Below are positions 8,369 to 17,010 of a DNA stretch of 64,000 bases, piece by piece. The position numbers were made by a program, and so were the translations under genes. A model generated the notes under the pieces. That model searched no databases and was not told the origin of the DNA. It saw nothing but the letters and a program-made list of their open reading frames with translations. Every line of letters starts with the position of its first letter. Within the stretch, counting starts at the first letter, position 1. This stretch comes from Streptomyces tirandamycinicus. Its GTDB lineage: Bacteria; Actinomycetota; Actinomycetes; Streptomycetales; Streptomycetaceae. The stretch covers positions 496,001-560,000 of the forward strand of contig NZ_CP029188.1 in NCBI RefSeq assembly GCF_003097515.1, in the 5' to 3' direction.

Positions 8369-8897
8369 GGGCGCGCCGGGGCGGATGCGGAGCGCCCCGG
8401 CGCGTGGGCGCCTCCGCGCCCGGGGGAGCAGACACGGACGGCCTGCGCGGCCCTGGGAGAAGACCCGCCGGGCCTGCACGGCGCGTGCCGCCCCGCGCCC
8501 GGCGGTGGGGTGGGCGCGGTCCGCGCCGCTCAGGCCGGACCGCGGGCGGATTCCCCGTGCGCACAAGACCGCCCGCACCGCCCGCACCGCCCGCACCGCC
8601 CGCCCTCCGGACGCGGTCCGCCGGAGTGTGGGCGAGGGGCGATCCGGCCCCGGACGCGAACCGCCGCGGCGCACACGGCCACGCACCGCCCGCCCTGCGG
8701 ACGCGTTCCGGCGGGGCTCGCGGCGAACGGTGCGCCGTACGCCCGCGGGCGGAGGCGACGCTGCCCGGTGTGTGCGACCGCGATCGGGCACGTCCGCATC
8801 CCGCCGTACCGGCTCCTCGCCCCCACACGCCCGCGCCCCGCCGGCGATCGGGAGAACCCGGGGATCGCGGGCGGGGCGCGGCGGACGGGGGTGCGGG
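8369..8897. other. intergenic region of 529 bases with no gene
   Basis: A GC-rich stretch between the converging LacI-type and prcA genes. Several long open frames cross it, but their products are Arg/Pro/Ala-rich with no ribosome-binding site or recognisable domain, as expected of non-coding DNA of this composition. The only distinct structure is a short tandem repeat at 8569-8603. Confidence 0.6.
8569..8603. repeat. 9-bp tandem repeat, about 3.9 copies
   Basis: Perfect head-to-tail copies of CCGCCCGCA at 8569-8577, 8578-8586 and 8587-8595, followed by a partial fourth copy. It lies in the non-coding region between the LacI-type gene and prcA. Confidence 0.8.
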
Positions 8898-9659
8898 CTA
8901 CGCCTCCTCCTCCGGGGTCTCCTCGTCCGACGGGGCCTCCGTCGGAGCGGAGGCTGCGTCGGCGGCTCCCAGCAGGCGGGAGAGCTGGCGGCCCACGATC
9001 CGCTTGAACTTGCGCTGCTGGGGGCGGGTGCGGTCCAGGACCGCGACTTCGAGGCGCTCCGCGGGGATCTCCCGCTCGCCGCCGTTGGTGTCGCGGGACA
9101 GGGCCTGCACCGCGAGCTTCAGCGCCTCGGCGAGCGACATCCCGTCACGGTGCCGCTGGTCGAGGAAGGAGCTGATCTGCTCGGCGTTGCCGCCGACCGC
9201 GACCGAGCCGTGCTCGTCCACGATCGAGCCGTCGTGCGGCAGCCGGTAGATCTGGTCGCCCTCGGGCGAGGTGCCGACCTCGGCGACGACCAGCTCGACC
9301 TCGTACGGCTTCTCGCCGGCACTGGAGAAGATCGTGCCCAGTGTCTGCGCGTAGACGTTCGCCAGGCCGCGGGCCGTCACGTCGTCGCGGTCGTAGGTGT
9401 AGCCGCGCAGGTCGGCGTAGCGGACGCCGCCGATGCGCAGGTTCTCGTACTCGTTGTACTTGCCGGCCGCGGCGAAGCCGATCCGGTCGTAGATCTCGCT
9501 GAACTTGTGCAGCGCGCGGGACGGGTTCTCGCCGACGAACACGATGCCGTCGGCGTACTGCATCACGACCAGGCTTCGGCCGCGCGCGATGCCCTTGCGG
9601 GCGTATTCCGCCCGGTCGGCCATCGCTTGCTGTGGTGAGACATAGAACGGCGTCGACAC
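8898..9659 (-). CDS. prcA: PrcA, 20S proteasome alpha subunit
   Basis: A 253-residue alpha-type subunit. Rings of seven PrcA subunits cap the beta rings and form the gate through which Arc feeds substrates. The [32 protein letters not shown]-terminus matches actinobacterial PrcA, and there is no catalytic N-terminal Thr, as expected. The C-terminus is acidic and low in complexity (DEETPEEEA). The start is a GTG at 9659. It lies 62 bases downstream of prcB on the same strand and is the last gene of the pup-prcB-prcA group. Confidence 0.96.
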   Translation of the reverse strand: MSTPFYVSPQQAMADRAEYARKGIARGRSLVVMQYADGIVFVGENPSRALHKFSEIYDRIGFAAAGKYNEYENLRIGGVRYADLRGYTYDRDDVTARGLANVYAQTLGTIFSSAGEKPYEVELVVAEVGTSPEGDQIYRLPHDGSIVDEHGSVAVGGNAEQISSFLDQRHRDGMSLAEALKLAVQALSRDTNGGEREIPAERLEVAVLDRTRPQQRKFKRIVGRQLSRLLGAADAASAPTEAPSDEETPEEEA

Positions 9660-9721
9660 CGGCTATCCGTCCCTTTCTGTCAGTGGCGAGGAGTCACCGC
9701 CCAGCGGTGCCCCGGGGAACG

Positions 9722-10567
9722 TCAGAGCAGCGAGGCCCTCGGGCCGTCCGGCTGCTCCCTCCGGCGCTCCAGGACCGCGTGGGCGATCTCGGAGGCCTCG
9801 GCCTCGGTCAGCTTGCGGAAGCCCTCGTCGGTGATGACGGTGACGATCGGGTAGATGCGCCGGCCCACGTCGGGTCCGCCGGTGGCGGAGTCCTCGTCGG
9901 CCGCGTCGTACAGCGCCTGGATGACCAGGGTGAGCGCCTGCTCCTCGGTCAGGTCCTCGCGGTAGAGCTTCTTCATCGATCCCCGGGCGAAGATCGACCC
10001 GGAACCCGTCGCGGCGTAGCCGTGCTCCTCGGAGCGGCCGCCGGTGACGTCGTAGGAGAAGATGCGGCCCTTCTCCCGGTCGACGTCCCAGCCGGCGAAG
10101 AGCGGGACCACCGCGAGGCCCTGCATGGCCATGCCGAGATTGCTCCGGATCATCGTGGACAGGCGGTTCGCCTTGCCCTCGAGGGAGAGCTGGGCGCCCT
10201 CCACCTTCTCGAAGTGCTCCAGCTCGAGCTGGAACAGCTTGACCATCTCCACCGCCAGGCCGGCGGTGCCGGCGATACCGACGGCGGAGTACTCGTCGGC
10301 CGGGAAGACCTTCTCGATGTCGCGCTGGGCGATCATGTTGCCCATGGTGGCCCGCCGGTCGCCGGCGAGCACCACCCCTCCGGGGAAGGACGCGGCCACG
10401 ATCGTCGTGCCGTGGGGTGCCTCGATCACGCCCTGCACGGGGGGCAGGACGCGCTTGCCCGGGAGCAGCTCGGGTGAGTGCTCGCCGAGGAAATCCATGA
10501 ACGACGACGAGCCGGGCGTCAGGAAGGCTGCCGGCAGACGCCCGGTGCTACGAGGGTTGGCTTCCAC
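9722..10567 (-). CDS. prcB: PrcB, 20S proteasome beta subunit (catalytic)
   Basis: A 281-residue precursor of the proteolytic subunit. Residues 1-53 are a propeptide ending in HG; autocatalytic cleavage would expose Thr54 ([11 protein letters not shown]) as the N-terminal nucleophile. The conserved Asp and Lys of the active site lie in GDRRAT and downstream. I chose the GTG at 10567 because it has GGAAGGAAA just upstream and gives the usual Streptomyces length; the open frame continues to 10636 without support. It lies between pup and prcA on the same strand. Confidence 0.96.
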   Translation of the reverse strand: MEANPRSTGRLPAAFLTPGSSSFMDFLGEHSPELLPGKRVLPPVQGVIEAPHGTTIVAASFPGGVVLAGDRRATMGNMIAQRDIEKVFPADEYSAVGIAGTAGLAVEMVKLFQLELEHFEKVEGAQLSLEGKANRLSTMIRSNLGMAMQGLAVVPLFAGWDVDREKGRIFSYDVTGGRSEEHGYAATGSGSIFARGSMKKLYREDLTEEQALTLVIQALYDAADEDSATGGPDVGRRIYPIVTVITDEGFRKLTEAEASEIAHAVLERRREQPDGPRASLL

Positions 10568-10740
10568 GCGTTTCCTTCCGGATAGGCGGCGGCCCGCCTG
10601 CTGACGAGCCGCGGGCCGATCTTGCATGCACTGCACGGACCTTACCCGTGCCGCCGCCGGTCATCCGTCCCGGCACCGGCCGCCTTGCGCGGACCGCTGC
10701 CGGGGCGGACGACGGGCTGTCCCCAAGGGCGCCGGGGGCG

Positions 10741-10959
10741 CTACTGACCGCCCTTTTGCACAAAGCTCCGAACGAAGTCCTCCGCGTTCTCCTCCAGGAC
10801 GTCGTCGATCTCGTCCAGCACGGAGTCGACGTCGTCGGACAGCTTCTCCTGGCGCTCCTTGAGGTCCTCGGAGGCCTGCGCGTCCTGCGCCTGCTCCTCG
10901 GTCTCCTCGGTGGAACGCGTGGCCCGCTGCTGCCCGCCGCCGGTGTCCTTGGTCGCCAT
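10741..10959 (-). CDS. pup: Pup, prokaryotic ubiquitin-like protein
   Basis: A 72-residue intrinsically disordered, acidic protein modifier. The C-terminal half (SEDLKERQEKLSDDVDSVL...) is the helix that binds the Arc coiled coil, and the protein ends in Gly-Gly-Gln. A terminal Gln means Dop must deamidate it to Glu before PafA can ligate it. The ATG at 10959 has GTGAGGG just upstream; the frame extends to 11001 but those residues are not Pup-like. It precedes prcB by 173 bases and follows dop by 132 bases. Confidence 0.97.
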   Translation of the reverse strand: MATKDTGGGQQRATRSTEETEEQAQDAQASEDLKERQEKLSDDVDSVLDEIDDVLEENAEDFVRSFVQKGGQ

Positions 10960-11080
10960 ATCCCTCACCCCGCTCGGTTTGCCCGCATGGATCGGACTCA
11001 AGATCAGACCCTACAAGGAGGGTCCGACATCGGCCCCGCACTTTCCTGAACGTCCGGGGCCCGCCTTCATGATTCCCGGA

Positions 11081-11102
11081 CCGGGGGCATTTCAGCCCCC
11101 GG
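11081..11102 (-). terminator. hairpin overlapping the dop stop codon
   Basis: A perfect 8-bp stem, CCGGGGGC (11081-11088) and GCCCCCGG (11095-11102), with the 6-base loop ATTTCA that contains part of the dop stop codon. It could terminate or attenuate transcription between dop and pup, or shape mRNA ends; there is no U tract. Confidence 0.45.
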
Positions 11103-12603
11103 AGAGGACGCGGACCAGGTCCTCCGCGGTCCGGCACCGGTCAAGGAGCTCCTTGACATGGTTGCGTGTACCACGCAACGGCTCCAGCGTCGGGACGCGC
11201 TGCAGGGAATCCCGGCCCGGCAGATCGAAGATCACCGAGTCCCAGGAGGCGGCGGCCACGTCGTCCGCGTACTGCTCCAGGCAGCGGCCCCGGAAGTAGG
11301 CCCGGGTGTCCTCCGGGGGCTTGCTCTCGGCGCGCTCGACGTCGGCCTCGTCCAGCAGCCGCTTCATCCTGCCCCGGGCCACCAGGCGGTTGTACAGCCC
11401 CTTCTCCGGGCGCACGTCCGCGTACTGCAGGTCCACCAGGTGCAGCCGGGCCGCGTCCCAGTCCAGGTCGTCGCGCCTGCGGTAGCCCTCCAGGATCTCC
11501 AGCTTGGCGACCCAGTCGAGCTCGCCGGACAGGCTCATCGGGTCGTTCTCGAGCCGGTTGAGGGTGTCCTCCCAGCGCACCAGGACGTCCTTGGTCTGCT
11601 CGTCCGCGTCCACGCCGAACCGGTCCTCGACGTACTTGCGGGCCAGCTCGAAGTACTCCATCTGCAGTTGGACGGCGGTGAGTGTCCGGCCGCTGCGCAG
11701 CGTGACCAGCCGCTGCAGGGACGGGTCGTGGGAGACCTGGTGCAGTGTCCGCACCGGCTGGTCGACGGCCAGGTCGACGTTGATGAAGCCGTCCTCGATC
11801 ATCGACAGCACCAGCGCGGTCGTGCCGAGCTTGAGGTAGGTGGAGATCTCCGACAGATTGGCGTCGCCGATGATCACGTGCAGCCGGCGGTACTTCTCCG
11901 CGTCGGCGTGCGGTTCGTCCCGGGTGTTGATGATGGGCCGCTTCAGGGTGGTCTCCAGGCCCACCTCCACCTCGAAGTAGTCGGCCCGCTGGCTGATCTG
12001 GAAGCCGTGCTCGTGGCCGTCCTGGCCGATCCCGACCCGGCCGGCACCGGTCACGACCTGCCGGGACACGAAGAACGGCGTCAGGTGCCGCACGATGTCC
12101 GAGAAGGGCGTCTCCCGCTTCATCAGGTAGTTCTCGTGCGTGCCGTAGGACGCGCCCTTGTTGTCGGTGTTGTTCTTGTACAGGTGGATGGGCTGGGCGC
12201 CGGGCAGCTGGGCGGCGCGCTCGGCCGCCTCCGCCATGATCCGCTCGCCGGCCTTGTCCCAGAGCACGGCGTCGCGGGGATTGGTGACCTCGGGAGCGCT
12301 GTACTCGGGGTGGGCGTGGTCCACGTAGAGCCGGGCGCCGTTGGTGAGGATCACGTTGGCCAGGCCGATGTCCTCGTCGGTGAGCTGGCTGGAGTCGGCG
12401 GCCTCCCTGGCCAGGTCGAAGCCCCGGGCGTCCCGCAGGGGGTTCTCCTCCTCGAAGTCCCAGCGGGCGCGCCGCGCCCGGTGCATCGCCGCCGCGTAGG
12501 CGTTGACGATCTGGGACGAGGTGAGCATGGCATTGGCGTTCGGGTGGCCGGGGACGGAGATCCCGTACTCCGTCTCGATGCCCATTACTCGCCGTACGGT
12601 CAT
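11092..12603 (-). CDS. dop: Dop, deamidase/depupylase
   Basis: A 503-residue homologue of PafA. It deamidates Pup-Gln to Pup-Glu and removes Pup from conjugates. The IETEYG nucleotide-binding motif (residues 9-14), [15 protein letters not shown] with catalytic Asp95, [20 protein letters not shown] and [22 protein letters not shown] are all present. Residues about 45-80 form the Dop-specific loop ([20 protein letters not shown]) that separates it from PafA. The ATG at 12603 follows AAGGAGG. It lies between arc and pup on the same strand, with 271 bases after arc that hold a hairpin terminator. Confidence 0.96.
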   Translation of the reverse strand: MTVRRVMGIETEYGISVPGHPNANAMLTSSQIVNAYAAAMHRARRARWDFEEENPLRDARGFDLAREAADSSQLTDEDIGLANVILTNGARLYVDHAHPEYSAPEVTNPRDAVLWDKAGERIMAEAAERAAQLPGAQPIHLYKNNTDNKGASYGTHENYLMKRETPFSDIVRHLTPFFVSRQVVTGAGRVGIGQDGHEHGFQISQRADYFEVEVGLETTLKRPIINTRDEPHADAEKYRRLHVIIGDANLSEISTYLKLGTTALVLSMIEDGFINVDLAVDQPVRTLHQVSHDPSLQRLVTLRSGRTLTAVQLQMEYFELARKYVEDRFGVDADEQTKDVLVRWEDTLNRLENDPMSLSGELDWVAKLEILEGYRRRDDLDWDAARLHLVDLQYADVRPEKGLYNRLVARGRMKRLLDEADVERAESKPPEDTRAYFRGRCLEQYADDVAAASWDSVIFDLPGRDSLQRVPTLEPLRGTRNHVKELLDRCRTAEDLVRVLSGG

Positions 12604-12807
12604 GCGGCCCTCCTTGCCCGGCGGCGCTCCCCTCCGGGAGCGGCGCTCAAGTACCGCTCGTTCTCCGTTGCGTGTGCGGTGCCCGTCCCCGCACGGCGCG
12701 ACGCGGCGGTACGGACGAGCCTAGAACGCCTCTGCGCTGGTGGGGAGATCAATTCGGTCATTGCCCTGTGTGGTGCGATTACCCGTCCGGAAACCCTCGG
12801 AAAGCAG

Positions 12808-12866
12808 CCGGCTGCGGATGCCCTCCCCCACTTTCCAAGGGGGAGCCCCAGGACATCCGCAGCCGG
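12808..12866 (-). terminator. two-part terminator hairpin after arc
   Basis: Outer arms CCGGCTGCGGATG (12808-12820) and its exact complement (12854-12866) enclose a second stem, CTCCCCC (12823-12829) with GGGGGAG (12839-12845). It begins 9 bases past the arc stop codon. Similar CTCCCCC...GGGGGAG hairpins recur in Streptomyces intergenic DNA, as far as I recall. Confidence 0.75.
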
Positions 12867-12874
12867 GCTGCGAT

Positions 12875-14641
12875 CTACAGGTACTGACCGGTGTTCGCCA
12901 CCGTGTCGATGGAGCGTCCGGTGTCCGCACCCTGCTTTCCGGTGACGAGCGTGCGGATGAACACGATCCGCTCGCCCTTCTTTCCGGAGATCCGGGCCCA
13001 GTCGTCCGGGTTCGTGGTGTTCGGCAGGTCCTCGTTCTCCTTGAATTCGTCGACGCAGGCCTGGAGCAGGTGCGCGACGCGGAGACCCTTCTGGTTGTGG
13101 TCGAGGAAGGCCTTGATGGCCATCTTCTTGGCCCGGTCCACAATGTTCTGGATCATGGCGCCGGAATTGAAGTCCTTGAAGTACAGGACTTCCTTGTCGC
13201 CGTTGGCGTACGTGACCTCCAGGAAGCGGTTCTCCTCGGATTCCGCGTACATCTGCTCGACGACCGACTGGATCATGCCCTGGACGGCGGCCTCCTTGGA
13301 GCCGGTGTGCTCCGAGAGGTCGTCGGCGTGCAGCGGCAGCGACGGCGTGAGGTACTTCGCGAAGATGTCCTTGGCCGCCTCCGCGTCCGGACGCTCGATC
13401 TTGATCTTGACGTCGAGCCGGCCGGGCCGCAGGATCGCGGGGTCGATCATGTCCTCGCGGTTGGAGGCGCCGATCACGATGACGTTCTCCAGGCCCTCCA
13501 CACCGTCGATCTCGGCGAGCAGCTGGGGGACGATCGTGTTCTCAACGTCCGAGCTGACACCGGAGCCGCGGGTGCGGAAGAGGGACTCCATCTCGTCGAA
13601 GAAGACGATGACGGGTGTGCCCTCACTGGCCTTCTCCCGCGCACGCTGGAAGACCAGGCGGATGTGCCGCTCGGTCTCGCCGACGTACTTGTTGAGGAGC
13701 TCGGGGCCCTTGATGTTGAGGAAGTAGCTCTTCCCCGCGGGCTGGCCGGTCACCTCGGCGACCTTCTTGGCAAGGGAGTTGGCGACGGCCTTCGCGATCA
13801 GCGTCTTGCCGCATCCGGGCGGACCGTAGAGCAGGATGCCCTTCGGCGGCCGGAGTTCGTGCTCCTTGAAGAGGTCGGGGTACAGATACGGGAGCTCGAC
13901 GGCGTCCCGGATCATCTCGATCTGGCCGCCGAGGCCGCCGATCTTGCCGTAGTCGACGTCCGGGACCTCTTCGAGGACCAGCTCCTCGACCTCGCTCTTC
14001 GGCACGACCTCGTACACGTACCCGGACCTGGGCTCGAGCAGCAGGGCGTCGCCGGGGCGGATGGTGACGTCCAGCAGCGGCTCGGCGAGCCGCACCACCC
14101 GCTCCTCGTCGGTGTGCCCGATCACCAGGGCGCGCTCGCCGTCCTCCAGGATCTCCTTGAGGGTGACGATGTCCCCGGTGCGCTCGAACTCCATGGCCTC
14201 GACCACGTTGAGCGCCTCGTTGAGCATGACCTCCTGGCCGCGCCGGAGCTCCTCGGCCTCGACGCCGGGGCTGACGTTCACCCGGAGCTTGCGGCCCCCG
14301 GTGAAGATGTCGGCGGTGCCGTCCTCGTTGACCTGCAGGAAGACACCGAAGCCGGCCGGCGGCTGCGCGAGCCGGTCGACCTCCTCCTTGAGGGCCACGA
14401 TCTGGTCTCGGGCCTCACGGAGCGTGTTCGCCAGTCGCTCGTTCTGTGCGGACACGCCGGCCAGGTTCGTCTGCAGCTCGACGATCCGCTCTTCGAGAAT
14501 CCTCGTATGGCGCGGAGAGTCGGCGAGCTTGCGGCGCAGGACGGCGATCTCCTGCTCGAGATAGGCGACCTGGCCGGCGGGGTCTTCAGACCCCCGCCCC
14601 GGCCGGAAGCCGCGGTTGTTGTCGTCGTCGTGGGCTGCCAC
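12875..14641 (-). CDS. arc: Arc (Mpa), proteasome-activating AAA+ ATPase
   Basis: A 588-residue AAA+ unfoldase. Residues about 24-90 form the coiled coil that binds Pup, 95-225 form tandem OB domains, Walker A is GPPGCGKT at residues 273-280, and Walker B is in [10 protein letters not shown]. The C-terminal GQYL with a penultimate Tyr matches the motif that opens the 20S gate. I place the start at GTG 14641, after GGAGGTGAGG, which gives the usual length; a TTG at 14659 is in frame. It is divergent from the ferredoxin gene and upstream of dop. Confidence 0.96.
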   Translation of the reverse strand: MAAHDDDNNRGFRPGRGSEDPAGQVAYLEQEIAVLRRKLADSPRHTRILEERIVELQTNLAGVSAQNERLANTLREARDQIVALKEEVDRLAQPPAGFGVFLQVNEDGTADIFTGGRKLRVNVSPGVEAEELRRGQEVMLNEALNVVEAMEFERTGDIVTLKEILEDGERALVIGHTDEERVVRLAEPLLDVTIRPGDALLLEPRSGYVYEVVPKSEVEELVLEEVPDVDYGKIGGLGGQIEMIRDAVELPYLYPDLFKEHELRPPKGILLYGPPGCGKTLIAKAVANSLAKKVAEVTGQPAGKSYFLNIKGPELLNKYVGETERHIRLVFQRAREKASEGTPVIVFFDEMESLFRTRGSGVSSDVENTIVPQLLAEIDGVEGLENVIVIGASNREDMIDPAILRPGRLDVKIKIERPDAEAAKDIFAKYLTPSLPLHADDLSEHTGSKEAAVQGMIQSVVEQMYAESEENRFLEVTYANGDKEVLYFKDFNSGAMIQNIVDRAKKMAIKAFLDHNQKGLRVAHLLQACVDEFKENEDLPNTTNPDDWARISGKKGERIVFIRTLVTGKQGADTGRSIDTVANTGQYL

Positions 14642-14706
14642 GGTCCTCACCTCCTCCAAGGGGAGCTGGACGCTTCCTGACCCTACCTGGGCTGGTGGTG
14701 ATTGAA

Positions 14707-14734
14707 ACCCCTAGATCACAAAGACGGTAGGGGT
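14707..14734. promoter_or_regulatory. inverted repeat upstream of arc
   Basis: ACCCCTA (14707-14713) and TAGGGGT (14728-14734) are exact complements separated by 14 bases, about two helical turns from arm to arm. They lie about 65 bases before the arc start and about 165 before the ferredoxin start, in the shared divergent promoter region. This is a candidate operator; no known regulator is matched. Confidence 0.5.
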
Positions 14735-14897
14735 GTGTCCGATCTTCACCCTTGCGCTCTCCCTCACGCCAGGGGAATACCCACCCATCAACATCGGAAA
14801 GCGGGCGGTTGTATCGTCGGAACGGTCAACACCCGTCAGGGCTGGCCCGTATTCATACAACAGGCTCGATGCACACCGCGCAGGAACGGCAGGCGAC

Positions 14898-15176
14898 ATG
14901 AACGAGGCTCTCGAAGTCTGGATCGACCAGGGGCTGTGCACCGGCGACGGCATCTGCGCCCAGTACGCGCCCGAGGTGTTCGAGCTGGACATCGACGGCC
15001 TGGCCTATGTGAAGAGCGCCGAGGACGAGCTGCTGCAGGAGCCGGGCGCCACAACGCCCGTGCCGCTGCCGCTGCTGACCGATGTCATCGACTCGGCCAA
15101 GGAGTGCCCGGGCGACTGCATCCACGTCCGACGCGTCTCGGACGGGGTCGAGGTGTACGGGCCCGACGCCGGGTAG
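14898..15176 (+). CDS. ferredoxin, single-cluster (3Fe-4S type)
   Basis: A 92-residue small acidic ferredoxin. The CTGDGIC motif (Cys14-x5-Cys20) and a distal CP (ECPGDCI) match the single 3Fe-4S or 4Fe-4S ferredoxins that usually donate electrons to cytochrome P450s. No P450 or reductase lies nearby. The ATG at 14898 is chosen because it begins the family-typical MNEALEVWIDQGLC; a much longer frame from 14733 is not supported. It is transcribed away from arc with an inverted repeat in the shared promoter region. Confidence 0.88.
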   Translation: MNEALEVWIDQGLCTGDGICAQYAPEVFELDIDGLAYVKSAEDELLQEPGATTPVPLPLLTDVIDSAKECPGDCIHVRRVSDGVEVYGPDAG

Positions 15177-15205
15177 CCGCTCCGTTGTGGACCGAGGGTG
15201 ACCCC

Positions 15206-15781
15206 TCACGCACTCCCGGTGCCGCCACCGCCCTCGGCGGACTCGGCGAACTTCCCCCCGCTCCACCGCCACTTGACCGTCTCCCGCTCGTCCGGGCAGC
15301 AGCGCGGCACCTCCGGCGACGAGTAGCCGAGGAGGACGGCCGTGACGACTCCGTCACGGACGGCGAGCCCAGCGGCGCTCTGCCGCCGCGCGGGCTCCAG
15401 CAGGGTGGCGACGACGCGGGGCTCCCCGGTGCGGGACCGGGCCAGTACGTAGATCCCGCTGGGCGGGGTGCCGGAGCCGGCCTCGCAGCGCGCCGCCACG
15501 ACCGTCTCCGGGCCGCCGTCGCCGTCCAGGTCCCCCGTCGCCCGCTCCACCACCACGGTGGGCGCTCCCGCGCACTCCAGGGGCAGCGGCACGCCGGTGG
15601 CCTCGGGCGCGGGCGCGGCGGCCGCGGCGGCCTCCCGGCCCCCGGCCTGCCCGGCTCTGGCGTGGTCCGGCTGAAGCAGCCCCGCAGCGGCGACGACCGC
15701 CGCCATGGCCGTCGCGGTGGCCAGCCAGTGGACCGGGCGGGCGTGGTTGTGCGCGAGGTCCGGGACGGCGGAGGTCTGCAC
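15206..15781 (-). CDS. secreted or membrane-anchored hypothetical protein
   Basis: A 191-residue protein of unknown function. A hydrophobic segment near residues 19-37 (WLATATAMAAVVAAAGLL) looks like a signal anchor, followed by an Ala/Gly-rich linker and a domain with GDLDGDGGPETVVAARC, which resembles FG-GAP/VCBS-type calcium-binding repeats. Four cysteines in the mature part could form disulfides. I chose the GTG at 15781 with GGAGA upstream; the open frame reaches 15835. It converges with the ferredoxin gene. About 300 bases separate it from trmI, with only a terminator hairpin. Confidence 0.7.
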   Translation of the reverse strand: MQTSAVPDLAHNHARPVHWLATATAMAAVVAAAGLLQPDHARAGQAGGREAAAAAAPAPEATGVPLPLECAGAPTVVVERATGDLDGDGGPETVVAARCEAGSGTPPSGIYVLARSRTGEPRVVATLLEPARRQSAAGLAVRDGVVTAVLLGYSSPEVPRCCPDERETVKWRWSGGKFAESAEGGGGTGSA

Positions 15782-16030
15782 CGAGGCGTCTCCTGTGGGC
15801 GGCGGTTCCGGTGGGGGTGCCCCGCATGGTGCCACACGTCACAGGCCGCGGGAACAGCAGGGTGCGAAACCGCGGGGGCGGGACGACCGACCCCGGGCCG
15901 GGACGACCGGGCGGGGCACCGGGGCGGATGCCTGCGAGCTCCACCCGGCGGTCCAACGGAGAGGGACCGCGGTGGAGTTCCCCGGCGCCGGGCGGAACTG
16001 CTCGGCGGCCCGGCAGCGTTGCGGGAACAC

Positions 16031-16066
16031 CTCCGCCCCGCAGCCCGGGCGGGGTGCGGGGCGGAG
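16031..16066 (-). terminator. terminator hairpin after trmI
   Basis: A perfect 12-bp stem, CTCCGCCCCGCA (16031-16042) and its complement (16055-16066), with a 12-base GC-rich loop. It lies 13 bases beyond the trmI stop codon. Confidence 0.75.
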
Positions 16067-16079
16067 GCCTGACGGGCAC

Positions 16080-16967
16080 TCAGCCCTTGTTCGGGCCTTC
16101 GTAGTCCTCGCCGTAGGCGCCCTTGGCGGGGCGGCGGCGGCGCATCGGCGGCTCCACGCCGTCCGCCAGCCGCCGGGCGGTGACCAGGAAGCCGGTGTGG
16201 CCGATCATCCGATGGTCGGGGCGCACGGCCAGCCCTTCGACGTGCCAGTTGCGGATCATGGACTCCCACGGCTGCGGCTCGGCGTAGCACCCGATCTCGC
16301 GGATGGACTCGACGGTCCGCGCCAGCTGTGTGGTCGTCGCCACGTAGCAGCACAGGATGCCGCCGGGGACGAGGGCCTTGGAGACGGCCTCCAGGCACTC
16401 CCAGGGCGCGAGCATGTCCAGGATGACGCGGTCGACGTCGGCGTCGGACAGGTTGTCCTGGAGGTCCCCGACCGTGAGCGTCCAGGCCGGGTGCGGTCCG
16501 CCGAAGTAGCGCTCGACGTTGCCCCTGGCGATCTCCGCGAAGTCCTCGCGGCGCTCGTAGGAGTGCAGCATGCCCTCGTCGCCGACGGCCCGCAGCAGGA
16601 AGGCGCTCAGCGAGCCGGAGCCGACCCCCGCCTCCACGACGCGCGCGCCGGCGAAGATGTCGGCGAAGGCCAGGATCTGCCCCGCGTCCTTGGGGTAGAC
16701 CACGGCAGCGCCGCGGGGCATGGACAGGACGTAGTCGGGGAGCAGGGGGCGCAGCGCGAGGTAGGCGACGTTTCCCGTGGTATGGACCACACTGCCCTCG
16801 GGGGCGCCGATCAGCTCGTCGTGCGGGAAGGAACCCTTGTGGGTGTGGAAGTTCTTCCCGGCCTCGAGCGTGAACGTGTAGTGGCGTCCCTTGGGATCGG
16901 TGAGCTGGACCTGGTCCCCGACCTCGAAGGGCCCGCGACGGCGGGCGGCACCGGTCGGTTCGGACAT
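16080..16967 (-). CDS. trmI: tRNA (adenine-58-N1)-methyltransferase
   Basis: A 295-residue class I SAM methyltransferase that methylates A58 in the T loop of tRNA. The N-terminal small domain precedes the SAM-binding motif VVEAGVGSGSLSAFLL, and DRVILDMLAPWE and IREIGCYAEPQPWE are TrmI signatures. The ATG at 16967 begins MSEPTGAARRRGPF; the frame continues upstream only as a shadow. It lies 43 bases downstream of the site-2 protease. In mycobacteria the same gene also lies near the proteasome ATPase and the RecB-type nuclease. Confidence 0.94.
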   Translation of the reverse strand: MSEPTGAARRRGPFEVGDQVQLTDPKGRHYTFTLEAGKNFHTHKGSFPHDELIGAPEGSVVHTTGNVAYLALRPLLPDYVLSMPRGAAVVYPKDAGQILAFADIFAGARVVEAGVGSGSLSAFLLRAVGDEGMLHSYERREDFAEIARGNVERYFGGPHPAWTLTVGDLQDNLSDADVDRVILDMLAPWECLEAVSKALVPGGILCCYVATTTQLARTVESIREIGCYAEPQPWESMIRNWHVEGLAVRPDHRMIGHTGFLVTARRLADGVEPPMRRRRPAKGAYGEDYEGPNKG

Positions 16968-17010
16968 GTGACCAGTGTATGGGGTGCGGGAACCCGCCCG
17001 TGCCACGCGG

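Noticed and set aside
8569..8603. 9-bp repeat as a possible CRISPR-like array
   Set aside because: The units are head to tail without spacers, and no cas genes are present. It is a simple tandem repeat.
12161..12183. TTGTCGGTG, a second possible RecA-NDp element
   Set aside because: It lies on the plus strand antisense to dop. The downstream hexamer at the required spacing is GTACAG, not TAnnnT, and the bases encode the conserved NNTDNK motif of Dop.
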